Shown piece by piece: positions 12,079-23,028 of a DNA stretch of 64,000 bases. A program made the translations under genes and the position numbers. The notes under the pieces are model-generated. The model did no database searches and was not told the origin of the DNA. It saw only the letters and a list, made by a program, of their open reading frames with translations. The stretch is from Anniella stebbinsi (lineage: Eukaryota; Chordata; Lepidosauria; Squamata; Anniellidae), in contig JARDYH010000002.1 in assembly GCA_029215795.1 (NCBI GenBank), forward strand, positions 8,487,001 through 8,551,000. Reading direction: 5' to 3'. The stretch's first letter is position 1. Every line of letters starts with the position of its first letter.

Positions 12079-12913
12079 TAAATCTCAAGTTCTTTCTATT
12101 CTGTATACAAAGGATTTTGATAAAGTCTTATCAAACTAAATTAGAAACTAAATTCTCACCCCTCTGCAAAAGCCAAATTCATTAAGTCTAGCTATTCTTT
12201 ATATGGATAGGACTATGTTTTGCCTGCCTGCCCTGTATCTGTTAAAGTGGAGGAGCCTGCTAGGAAAAAAAAAGACATGGGAACCCCATTCAGCACTACA
12301 AACATGATTGAATAAAACAAGGATTCAAAGCTGGACTTTTAAGAGCAAAGCACCCAAAGGTTTAGGTCTGGAAGTGGCGATCCATCAAGTAGGAACTTCA
12401 AATCTCTTAAAAGACATTGACACAAGAAAAGAAAAGAAAATCCTCCCTTTCCCCACTTTGGACAGCAGCTAATTGCAAATCTATCCCACATGTCTCCACT
12501 CCGTAAGCCATGGTTGTGGGTTGGTCTTTGGGTCAGAATATGTTTGCTCCTTATATTCCAAAGGGCTGAAAACAAATAATTAATGGATAGCTGGAATTAA
12601 TCAATGAGTTCATTAATCACCCTTTAAAATGTGGGGTTTGGGTTTGGGGGGAGGATTCAGATTTTTCATCACAGCGATCACCCTTGAAAGAGGGCTTTTG
12701 TTGTTGTTTTATTGCTGAAGGACCTGTTGGAACCAATATATCCTAATTCAGGCAGCAAAGTATTGATGGGTTTTCAAACTGTAACTGATTTGTCTGCATT
12801 AGATTACTAGGAGGAACCACTGTCTTCCTTCTACGAAGGTCTCAAAACATTGCTGGTATTCAGATATTGCATTTAAATCAGTTGTATATCAATTATTTGG
12901 TTAAAGCAAGTCA

Positions 12914-12955
<42 letters not shown>

Positions 12956-13173
12956 TGGATGGGGCAATCCTCCACAGCTACTCATGCAAATCTTTACAAG
13001 TCAATATGAATTAAATGCATATACTGCATGACAGAATTCTTTCTTACCTTGTCTGCCTATTTTTCTCTGTATTTCCTGATCCTTCCAGCCCCTTACAAAC
13101 CATTTCTGGAAGCTGAACTGCCATGGAATTTATCCATAAGTGAACTTAGTAGAGGACTTTGGAGGGTTTTGGT
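12079..13173. other. No recognisable feature apart from (ATA)n
   Basis: Between the L2 element and the third hAT MITE; only the microsatellite at 12915 stands out. Confidence 0.5.
12915..12955. repeat. (ATA)n microsatellite
   Basis: Thirteen or so ATA units with no recognisable element attached. Confidence 0.9.
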
Positions 13174-13486
13174 TAGGGTGGCCATATGGAAATAAGGACA
13201 GGAGTCCTTTATCTTTAACAGTTGCATAGAAAGGGGAATTTCAGCAGATGACCTTTGTTTGCATGCAGCACCTGGTGAAATTCCCTTTTCATCACAAAAG
13301 TTAAGCTGCAGGAGCCCTCCCCTCTTTTGGATCTAGTCAAGAGGGCAGGGCTCCTGCAGCCTTAACTGTTGTGATGGAATTTTGCCAGGTACTGCATGCA
13401 TGCCAATGACACCTGCTGAAATTCCCTTTTCCGTCCAACTGTTAAAGATATAGGAGCCCTGTCTTCCTTTCCATATGGTTACCTTT
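13174..13486. mobile_element. hAT MITE, ~318-bp family, copy 3
   Basis: It has the same architecture, with a TAGGGTGGCC left end and a decayed right end (ggttaccttt). Flanks GTTTTGGT and GTCTTGGC match at six of eight bases, consistent with an aged TSD. Confidence 0.75.
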
Positions 13487-14065
13487 GTCTTGGCCAGCCA
13501 ATGATCATTGAGAGGCTAAACAACTTTTTGAGTGCTAAACAAAATTCAGTGGATCACCTTAGGCTAGAGGGGGGAACCTGTGGATGTCCAGAAGTTGCTC
13601 AACTCCAACTCCCATCAGCCTCAGCAATTATGGCAAATTATCATTGATGATGGGAGCTATAATCCAACAACATCTATGAGGCCACAGATGTTGAAGCAAA
13701 TGATAAAATGGTACCCCCTCCCATTCTACATAACAGAAGGCAACTAGAGTGATAGTTGAATCATTCTCTGTGTGGGGGAAGTTTCCTTTAGGGCCACCAG
13801 CTAAATTATAGGATGCAGAACAGAGGTTCTGAATCCCCCACAACTATGTCCTCTAACACTACACTGTCCCCCATGGCATCTGCCACCTGAGGTAGTTGGT
13901 TCACTCTATGTAATAGTAGGGCTGGCCCTGCCCCTGGCAATCTCTGACTCTCAGCTTTACATATCTCCATTCTGAGGTTGTTGTAAGTTTAACACGGGAA
14001 GAGGGAGAATCACACATGGACCCTTGAGCAGCTTGGGCGAAAATGTTTATACAAAAGAAAGAAAG

Positions 14066-14066
<1 letters not shown>

Positions 14067-14097
<31 letters not shown>
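14067..14097. repeat. (ACA)n microsatellite
   Basis: Ten ACA units after a short GAAA run. Confidence 0.88.
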
Positions 14098-14316
14098 TGA
14101 CCCACAGCTGGTTGGCTGATGTCAGGTAAGGAATCTACATGTGTGCAACCAGCTAGCTCTGGCCAAAGGGAAAACAGCAGAGAAACATGCAAGGTCAGCT
14201 TGGCAGCCTGATAGTTTGGAGTGCTGATGTGTTACCCCAAACCAGATAAAGGCTTCTATGTCAGCCTTGTCCATCCATCTGAGCAACTAAGAGAAGCTGG
14301 GAGAGGCGGGTGATAA

Positions 14317-14317
<1 letters not shown>

Positions 14318-14355
<38 letters not shown>

Positions 14356-14365
14356 CATTATTATT
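14318..14365. repeat. (ATT)n microsatellite
   Basis: Preceded by gagaggcgggtgataaat, an L2-type tail motif. Confidence 0.88.
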
Positions 14366-14417
14366 GTGCAGGCCACAGATCACCTATGCCCTTGTCCCCT
14401 ATTTCATAGAACCCAGA

Positions 14418-14973
14418 GGCCATGTCTACACCATCCATTTATCCCAAGGTCAGCTCGAGGTCGTCCCTGTGCATCCAAATGATGTACAGGGGATCCTGGG
14501 GTCAACCAGGGATGACCTCTCACTTGTCCCGGGATAACTGGGTCAATTTTTAACTTGATATTTCCCACAGTCCTGGGGCAACACCGAGGACCATGGGCAG
14601 TGTGGTGCATGCTCTCGGGTCCTCCATCCTCCCCGCAAGTAGCGCAACACAAAAAACGGGCATGGAGCTCTGCAGGGGGGGGGGGAGGCTCCATGCCCAT
14701 CGAGGGTGAGGGGGTGAGCTTTTTTGCCATCCCCAGAATGGCTGCCGGTGCTTTCATTTTAGCTTTTTTGTTTTTTCACTTACCTTTATGCAGGATCACA
14801 ATTGTGCGAGCAGCTCCTGCTTCAAAAAGAAAGAAAGAAAAAGCCACGCCAAAGTGTCCCTCCTGACTTCCGGGATGTCACACTGATGTGTGCATGCTGG
14901 GGGACGATCCTGGAAGCAGGAGACCCCAGGATCCTCCCCCCTGTCCTGGAAAGCTGGTAGATGTAGATGAGCC
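14418..14973. mobile_element. GGCC-ended MITE (long type), reverse orientation
   Basis: The left end is GGCCATGTCTACACC and the right end gatgtagatgagccc. It carries the gtgcatccaaatgatgtaca core and gtcctggggcaacaccgagg. Confidence 0.68.
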
Positions 14974-16137
14974 CCTGGTTTTACATGGGAGGAGATACAT
15001 TTGCCACTTGGGGATGGATTTGGGCCCATGCATTTTTGTTTCTTTGAACTGATTGATCCTTAGGTTCCAGGTGCAGTTCAGTTATCATCTCTATGACAAA
15101 CTCGTCTAATATACCAACCTTCCCCCAACCTGGTGCCCTCCAGATGTGATGGGGTACAACTCCCATAATCCTCATCCAGCACTGCCAATGGTGATGGCTG
15201 GGATGCTAATAGTTGTAGTCTAGCATATCAGTGCAGGGCGCCAGATTAGCGGAGGTTGCTATATCCAATACTTGAAAAAAATTGCCTTGGAAACCAATGG
15301 AAATTATTTCCAAGTAATCTGTTTAGGATGGGTGTGATTATCCACTCCCCTATTTCATGGCATTAATTTTCTTGATATACATTAGTGTATCCCCAGCAAT
15401 CTCCTCTTCCTACAGGTTTCGGACGAGGCTTTCATTACTTGATAGCTTTGCGGCTGTCATTTGGTGCTTTGATCATCAAATGAAAATGACCACAGCTTGT
15501 TCCAAATCCCATTTTGCTTTAGTGCCACTCACTTCATGAAACAAACCCCCCAGACAACCTATTTATATGGTTTTGAAACCTGCTAATTAAATTACATGAA
15601 TGAAATACGTTTTTGCACGATATTAAAAAAAAATCTAGCACTCCAATTTAAGGGAAAGGCAGGAGGAAAATATCAAAGAACTCCGTTAGAGGTCTGCCAT
15701 TGTCCTCTACATGCTCTTATTTTAATAACATCCCCTCCTCCTTACTGTCAGTTCTTGTATGATAAGCAATTATTTTCTTCCTGTAGACATCCTACATTAA
15801 AAGTATCCTGCTGTTTGGACAAAAATATCACACATTTACCATCCAACAGGAATAAAATGAGTTTGAGAAGTCTCGCCCTTTCTACACCATAGGGGTGTAG
15901 AGGGAGGGAGGGAGAGCAAGCCCGGAAGTACCTAATACGCACCATCGACGCAGACGGACCAGCCAGGGGCCATCCCAGGCAAAAAGCCTGGGGTGGAAAG
16001 AGCCTTAGAGTGGATGGAATCTTGTACTTGGGCTTTCAATTTTTTAATGTAACAGTGGCAAAAGCATGTCCTTTAGCTGGATATTTCTGTCTTCTGAAAC
16101 TGTTGAAACAGGTCACGGCAAAGAGTACTGCCACAGT

Positions 16138-16457
16138 TAGGCTGACCAGATAAAATCCAGGTCAGAGCTCATGTAACTTTAACAGTTATAGAGAAAAGGG
16201 AATTTCAGCCAGTGTCATTTGTATGCAATTAGTTCCTGGTGATATTCCCTCTTCATCACAACAGTTAAAGGTGCAGGCACTATACTACAGTGACCATATA
16301 CAAAAGAAGGCAGGGCCCCTGCAACTTTAACTGTGGTGATGAAGAGGGAATTTCACCAGGAACTAATTGCATACAAATGACACTGGCTGAAATTCCCTTT
16401 TCTCTACAACTGTTAAAGTTACATGAGCCCTGACCTGGATTTTATCCGGTCACCCTA
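16138..16457. mobile_element. hAT MITE, ~318-bp family, copy 4, TSD GCCACAGT
   Basis: The ends are TAGGCTGACC and GGTCACCCTA, with exact 8-bp duplications GCCACAGT at 16130-16137 and 16458-16465. It is in the aattagttcctgg subfamily. Confidence 0.9.
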
Positions 16458-16561
16458 GCCACAGTGCAACAATCTTATCTGCAACAACTCCAACAACAAC
16501 TTAAAAGGGGCTTGTTTCTTAGCTTTGCCTGATACTTTTGAACAAGCTACAGCTTGTAAGG

Positions 16562-16882
16562 TAGGGTGACCATACGAAAAGGGGGACAGGGCTCCTGTAT
16601 CTTTAACAATCATGTGAAAAAGGGAATTTCAGCTGGTGTCATTTGTATGCATGCAGCACCTGCTGAAATACCCTCTTCATCACAACAGTTCAAGCTGCAG
16701 GAGTCCTGTCTTCTTTTGTATCTGGTCACTCTAGCTAACGAGAATAGGGTTTTAATGGTTGTGATGAAGAGGGAATTCCACCAGGTGCTGCATGCCTACA
16801 AATGACACCTGCTGAAATTCCCCTTTCTCTACAACGGTTAAAGATACAGGAGCCCCGTCCTCCTTTCCATAGGGTCAACCTA
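16562..16882. mobile_element. hAT MITE, ~318-bp family, copy 5
   Basis: The left end is TAGGGTGACC and the right end GGTCAACCTA. Double-foldback interior of the atgcatgcagcacctg subfamily. Flanks do not match. It lies about 100 bp from copy 4. Confidence 0.78.
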
Positions 16883-17703
16883 AATTCAGCCCTCCCCCCA
16901 ACACCTAGATGTGAAAGCCATTCAGGACTTTAAATTTCATCACCAGAACTTTGTTTTGTAACCAGGAACAGAACAAAAGCCAGTGCATGTAGAAAGCCAG
17001 TGCAGCTATTTCAAAAGGGAATTGCATGCTCCCTGTATGTGAACCCCGTTAACAACTGAGACACTGCTTTTTGGACCAACTGTAGTTTCTCAATACTCAA
17101 AATGAGAAAGCAAATCTTCTTCTGTCCTTTGATATCCCCTGGGATACGAGCCACCAACCTTCATCTGAACGGTAGCTCGCTTGAGGGTTTCGAATAGTTC
17201 AGCAAAGTGCCTCGGTCTATTCCTCATTTTAATGGTCTCCAGTGCATCATTATTTACCTATCACCATGAGTGTTAATGGTGCTGAACACCAGACCATTTT
17301 GCTGGACAAATAGTGCTATTCGCCGTTGAAAGGCACAATGTGAAAATGATACAGGGCAACGGCGCTTGGAACAGATGCAGAATGGCGTACGGTCAGCTGA
17401 GTGCCAATGAGGCATGAGGTGGTAGTTGTTCAAAAATGGGTTTTTTTAAAAAATAGGCATGTTTTATCTGCAGGAAGGGAACTTGGTGCAGGTTAGCAGA
17501 CAGGCTCTTCCAGAGCAAGGCAGCAGCCCATTCCACATGCTTGGAAATGGAAATCGAATCGTTCGGTTGAGGAGAGGGGAGGGTAAACAACCCAGAAATG
17601 GAGCATGAGATACTTACCCAAAAGACCGTCAATCTCTCCCTCTCTCTTTTCAAAGGAGGGCAACATTTTCTTTGACTGCAGTCCTATGCAAGATTATTTG
17701 GAA

Positions 17704-18017
17704 TAGAGTGACCATATGGAAAGGAGGACAGGGCTCCTGTATCATTAACAGTTGCATAGAAAAGGGAATTTCAGTAGGTGTCATTTGTAGGAATGCAGCA
17801 CCTGGTGAAATTCCGTCTTCAGCACAACAGTTCAAGCTGCAGGAGACCTGCCTAGCATGACCAGATACAAAAGAGGGCAGGGCTCCTGTAGCTTGAACTG
17901 TTGTGAGGAAGAAGGAATTTCACCAGGTGCATGCAAATGATACCTGCTGAAATTCCCCTTTCAATACAACTGTAAAAGATACAGAAGCCCTGTCCTCTTT
18001 TTCAGATGGTTAGCCTA
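17704..18017. mobile_element. hAT MITE, ~318-bp family, copy 6, TSD ATTTGGAA
   Basis: The ends are TAGAGTGACC and GGTTAGCCTA, with exact duplications ATTTGGAA at 17696-17703 and 18018-18025. Confidence 0.88.
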
Positions 18018-18986
18018 ATTTGGAAGTAAACCCCATTGAGTCACAAGGACTTGTTTCTGAGCAGGCAGACTGTACAATTGGTCCTCATTGAGTTCAATGG
18101 TAGAGATTGTTTGATGGATTGATTTAAATTAGACTCTAGCAAGCCTCTTTCCATTTCAGACTGGGCAACAAAACCAGAACTCAGTAAAACCAAATTAAGT
18201 GTCTAATGGGATTATTATTTTTTCCTTTGTTATCTACAGTTATTCTTTAGCAGGGATGTATGAGAAATTCATTTCAGTTTCTTTTTATTAGCAGGATTTA
18301 TTCAGTGCGCACCTTCTACATCAAACATGGACTCCGATGCAATTTTGGTCCAAGTCCATGCATTTGCAAGCTTGCATTGTGATTTGTGGATGCCCAAGAA
18401 TGCATTTGACCCCTTCTCCTTCCCACTCCAGTTCACTGGTTGTGACATTGTGATTGATGTGGGAACCTTCCCCCCCCACACACACACTGGCTTTGTTGTT
18501 TAGCGTTTTACTAATTCAACGTTTCATTGGCTGGGTGCCATTTCTATGGGCAATGAGGGTGGGGTTCCACTGACTCAGCACAAGCTCGTTCATTCCACCT
18601 GGGGTACTGGAGGAGGAGAACTGTCCCACCCTCCTCTTTCATCAACAAGACCTCCCTTCAAAGCACATGCCCCCCAACAAAGCACATGGCACGAAGAAAA
18701 CAATACATGGGGGCAGAAGGCCGCTTTAATCCCACGTGGAAGAAATGAGCCAGACTTTCCCCACTCTAGGAAAACATGGAAAGGCAGGAAGAAGTGTCGG
18801 GGTGATTGCAGGACAGGTGTGATGTCATGTGAGTACCGTGCTGCAAAACAGCAAACTAGGCATGATGAGAGTGCATAAAATGCTGGTGTGATGGAACCCT
18901 TTATCTAAGAACACCGATCAATGGGAAGGAACATACAGATCTAGGGAAGTTCTGAACTCTACGAAAATCGGATGCTCTGACTCTAT

Positions 18987-19207
18987 GGCTCAATTCGGAT
19001 GACACAATAAACAACTGGTGAGGGGGAAACAATCGTCAGTTGTTTTGACTATTGTGTCATCCAAATGCTGCCATAGTCAACTCAGCACTGATCCTCATCC
19101 ACACCACAGTTGATTATTTATTACCATGTTGTGTGGGGAGTGCCCCCTAGGGTTAGGGTTAGGGTTAGTCAACCCACCATTGACTATCGTGTCGTCCGAA
19201 TTGAGCC
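18987..19207. mobile_element. Inverted-repeat element with telomere-type hexamers
   Basis: The ends GGCTCAATTCGGATGACAC and GTGTCGTCCGAATTGAGCC pair over about 30 bp with few mismatches. Both flanks are TAT (18984-18986, 19208-19210), so a 2-3 bp TSD is likely, which excludes hAT. Three TTAGGG-type units lie inside at 19148-19168. Confidence 0.72.
19148..19168 (+). repeat. Short (TTAGGG)3 tract
   Basis: TAG followed by three GGTTAG units matches the vertebrate telomere hexamer. It is too short to be a fusion relic and lies within a transposon-like element. Confidence 0.85.
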
Positions 19208-19210
19208 TAT

Positions 19211-20214
19211 TACTACATCTTCTCCTTTGGGACAGAGAGTAAATGATTCCTTCTCTATTTCAGTATGGTTTCTCCTCCCCCACCTTTTCCTCTAATGAAA
19301 TGTTTTGTTTAAATAAATCAATTTATTCCCTTCTTCTCATCCCAATAGCCCCTGTTTGCAATGCCACCTCCTTCTCTTACAATACCTCATGAAAGGCATT
19401 CATTTCCTCCTCATTCATTCTCAAGTAAATACCCAGGGGAAATAGCAACCAGAAAATTCCAGTGAAGAAGTAGTTTGTGACAGTGTAATTAAAGATTGTA
19501 CCACACGGTGATGGCAGTGTGGATAGTCTAAGCTTTATTTATTTAAAATGCATCTACCCAGATTTCTTAGCATGTAGTCAAAACACACAGTCAGAAAAGA
19601 CCCTGTAAGAAGAAGTCCCAAAGTGCTGTCAAAATAACGAAGGGTTTACAGCATGTGAAGGAACAGATCTGCCCTCCATTTTTAAATGTAGTTTGGTATT
19701 AGGATATTATGGGGTTAAATATAGGATGGATGAACTCATTTCCGTCAGTGCTGCTGGGGGCTCACTGAGCCACTGTGGCCGTCTGCCCCTGTTCAGCTCC
19801 CTGTGCAGACCGTGGCTGCCCAGTGGCTGCCCAACTCCTCAACCAGTTGCCATTTTGCAAAAAGAAAACGTGGTTTGGGTAAATGTCATTTGCATAAATG
19901 GCAGCCACAACGGGGCTATTTCTGTAACATTACAGAATTGCCCAATTCCACAATGCCATGGTGCTAGTGGTATTGTTGAACATGCAATGACTTCTGGAGT
20001 GAGTATCCATGTTAGTCTGTGTGCTGAGTTTGGGATCTGGTTCTACCAGGGCTAAGTCATCAATCGGGTCTTTTTGGTTATCAAGAATGAAACAAGCCGC
20101 TTGTGCAAAAAGATGACAGTTTGTTGATGGAAAATGGATGCAAAATATATACATGCAAAGAAAGTTAGCATCGCCTTCCAGTTAATCAAACTTTCATAAT
20201 TGGGTTTCTATCAG
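19211..20214. other. Mostly unannotated
   Basis: Contains a G/C-rich patch (19740-19960) with gtaaatgtcatttgcataaa motifs similar to 52940-53010. Otherwise nothing recognisable. Confidence 0.4.
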
Positions 20215-20814
20215 GGGCCCCACCATAGATGGAAGCCATCCCTTTGAGCCGAAGAAGGTTTTCCAGGCCAGTTGTGCAGTTCTTCCCAGTTACAAGAACT
20301 CTGGGGGAAAGCGACCATGTCATACTTGAGTTCTTGATTTTAAAGGAAGCAAAATCTGAGTGTAGCCAAACATGTACTCTGGATTTCAGGAAAGCCGATT
20401 TTAATAAACTCAGAACTATGATAAGTAAGGTCCCATGGCAAGTGACCCTAATGAGAAAAGGAGTCCAGGATGGGTGGGAGTTTATAAAAGAGGAAATTTT
20501 AAAGGCACAATTACAAACAATTCCAACTGAGAAAAAAGATATAAGACAACAGAAGAAACCAATGTGGCTCCAAAAAAAGCTTAGAGATGACCTGAAAATA
20601 AAAAAAAGGATACATATAGGAAGTGGAAGGAAGGCCAGGCTACAAAAGAAGAGTACAAACAAGTAGCACAGAAGTCTCAAAATGGCGTCATGAAGGCTAA
20701 AGCTGAGAATGAGCTGAGGCTAACGAGGGATGCTAAAAGCAATAAAAAGGCTTTCTTCAGATATGCGAATAGTAAAAGACAGAGAAAAGAAATGGTGGTT
20801 CAACTGCTTCATGA
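20215..20814 (+). mobile_element. CR1 LINE ORF2 fragment (before RT palm)
   Basis: The reading at 20229-20666 includes LGESDHVILEF, TLDFRKADFN, VPWQV and PTEKKDI. At 20690-20810 it continues with LRLTRDAKSNKKAFFRYA and SKRQRKE. These are the spacer blocks between endonuclease and reverse transcriptase in CR1 ORF2. Frames change between the two stretches. The piece is cut at 20815 by a palindromic element. Confidence 0.65.
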
Positions 20815-21372
20815 TAGGGGTGCACATGCCAAAAAAATATCGCTTTTTATCGTTATCATCATTTTGGACCAAAAAGATTATCGTCTTCATTCATATTGTA
20901 AGTGATCCGTATCGTCTTCACGATAATTATCATTAAAAAATGATATTTTTGGCAGAAAGAATGTGCTACACCTATGTGCTACACCTATGTGCCAAATTTG
21001 AGATCAATCCCTCCAATTCTCAATTTTATATGAATTTATTAAAGATCATTTCCGTTCTGACAGATCAGAATGACAGCTCGCCAGACCTGTCAGAATGGAA
21101 ATGATCTTTAAAAAATTCATATAAAATCAAGGGTTGGAGGAATCGATCTCAAATTTCATACACATACTTAGGCATACCCCAGAAGCACTGTGACCAAGTT
21201 TCAAGCCTCTAACTTTTAAAATACAGAAGTTATATGGCAGTCCGATAAAACGATAAAATTGCCCAAAAATTATCGTCTCCGATGATTATTGTAGGATTTT
21301 CTATCGTATCATCATCGTTAAAAACATGCACGATAACGACCTTATTGTATCGTTATCGTATCTGGTCAGCCT
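20815..21372. mobile_element. Related ATCGTT-type palindromic element, chimeric right end
   Basis: The left end TAGGGGTGCACATGCC and the interior match the element at 38931, including the tctgacagatcagaatgac centre. The right end runs atcgttatcgtatctgg then tcagccta, where GGTCAGCCTA is the end of the 318-bp MITE family instead. No TSD is visible. It lies inside a CR1 copy. Confidence 0.65.
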
Positions 21373-21379
21373 AGCAGGG

Positions 21380-21542
21380 AATGCTTATCAAATTTGCTGG
21401 TGACACAAATTTGGGTGGGATACCTAATACCCTGGAAGACAGAAACAAACTTCAAGGTGAACTTTATAGGCTGAAGTGCTGAGCTGGAAGCAGAATTAAA
21501 TTTAATAAGGATAAATGCCAAGTTCTGCACCTAGGAAAAAGA
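21380..21542 (+). mobile_element. CR1 LINE RT-palm fragment
   Basis: A short plus-strand reading gives KFAGDTNLGG, LEDRNKLQGEL and FNKDKCQVLHLG, the motif C region of CR1 reverse transcriptase. FADD is mutated to FAGD, and a stop follows the palm. It probably belongs to the same insertion as 20215-20814, with about 150 residues lost around the intervening element. Confidence 0.55.
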
Positions 21543-21544
21543 AG

Positions 21545-22390
21545 GCCTCTAGTGTGGTAGAGCCCATGACCTCCCTAGGTCATTGGTTCCATTGTCCTAT
21601 TGCTCTAACAGTCAGGAAGTTTTTCCTGATGTACAGCCAGAATCAGGCTTTTTGTAACTTGAGCCCATTATTCCATGTCCTGTACTCTGGGTTGATCAAG
21701 AAGAGATCCTGGCCCTCCTCTGTGTGACAACCTTTCAGGTATTTGAAGAATGCTATCATGTCTCCCCTCAATCTTATCTTCTCCAGGCTGAACGTGCCCA
21801 GTTCATTCAGTCTCTCCTCATAGGGCTTTGTTTCCAGACCCCTGATCATCCTTGTTGCCCTCATCTGAACATGCTCCAGCTTGTTTGCATCCTTCTTGAA
21901 GTGTGGTGCCTAGAACTGGATGCAGTACTCAAGATGAGGCCTAACTAGTGCCGAATAGAGGGGAACCAGTACCTCGCGCGATTTGAAAGCTATACTTCTA
22001 TTAATGCAGCCTAAAATAGCTTTTTGACAGCCACATCACACTGTTGGTCCATATTCAGCTTGTGATCTACAACAATTCCAAGATGCTTCATGCTTGTATT
22101 ATTGCTGAGCCAAGTATCCCCCATCTTGTAACTGTGCATTTGGTTTCTTTTTCCTAGGTGTAGAAATTGGCATTTATCGCTATTAAATTTCATTCTGTTG
22201 TTTTCAGCCCAGCGCTCCAGCCTATCGAGATCACTTTGGAGTTTGTTACTGTCTTTCAGAGGGTATTAGTTATCCCACCCAATTTTGTGTCAGCTGCAAA
22301 TTTGAGAAGCATTCTCTGCACCTCCTCATCCAAGTCATTAATAAAAATGTTGTATTGGAACGCCCTGGGAAAAGTGCTGAACTCTGAAGA
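21545..22390 (-). mobile_element. CR1 LINE 3' region, inverted
   Basis: On the minus strand this carries FNSDKCQFLHLGKRN and LGIVVDHKLNMDQQC (RT thumb) at 22011-22193 and then, toward 21643, PYEERLNELGTFSLEKIRLRGD and the GLKLQ block. It begins abruptly at GCCTCTAGTG without the terminal octamers that CR1 usually has. It abuts a plus-strand CR1 piece, giving a tail-to-tail inverted arrangement. Confidence 0.7.
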
Positions 22391-22734
22391 ATGACAGCTA
22401 GAATTAAAAAAGAAATTTCTCGGAAGTATTTTATTTTCTCAGATTTGTTTTTTTTCTTAACTTCCAAAAACTAAAAGGGCACTTTGCAGAATGGTATTTT
22501 TTTTGGAGGTGGTCTCTTTCCCTCCCCAGAGAATAATGTTAGGTTTGAGATATTGTGGAGAATCCAAAATGCCCCCAGGCTGCTAACATGCTTCATGCTC
22601 TTACATTTGTGGTTACAGCACAAAAAACCCACAAAACTCCTTAATTAAAAAGAAAGAAGCTGTCTTACAATTCATCCCAATGGCGAGCCCTACCTGTGAG
22701 ATACTGTCAGAGAATTTCTCTTCCCCCTGGAGCC

Positions 22735-23028
22735 ATTTGCTGAAAGTGTTCAGCCAGATTGTGGAATGACCTGCCAGGAGAGATCCGCCAACTCACCAGT
22801 CTTCAAGAATTTTAAAAAGCTATAAAGACTGATCTCTTCCGGCAGGCCTACCCAGATAAATTTTAAGTGTTTTATTGGTGTTTTATTGGTATTTTAATGA
22901 TGTATTGGTTTTATGTGCTTTTAATCGGTTTTGTGTATTTTATGTTTGATGTTGTTCCCCGCCTTGATCCGGAGGGAGAGGCAGGTAATAAATTCATATT
23001 ATTATTATTATTAATAATAATAATAATA
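22735..23028 (+). mobile_element. L2-type LINE 3' end
   Basis: Begins in the WNDLPGEI region and ends ccccgccttgatccggaggg, then (ATT/AAT)n. It is the same subfamily as the inverted copy at 6283. Confidence 0.6.

Noticed and set aside
19148..19168. Chromosome-fusion telomere relic
   Set aside because: Only three hexamers, located inside a small transposon-like element.
20229..20666. 145-codon frame as a host gene
   Set aside because: Sequence blocks match CR1 ORF2; it is a retrotransposon fragment.
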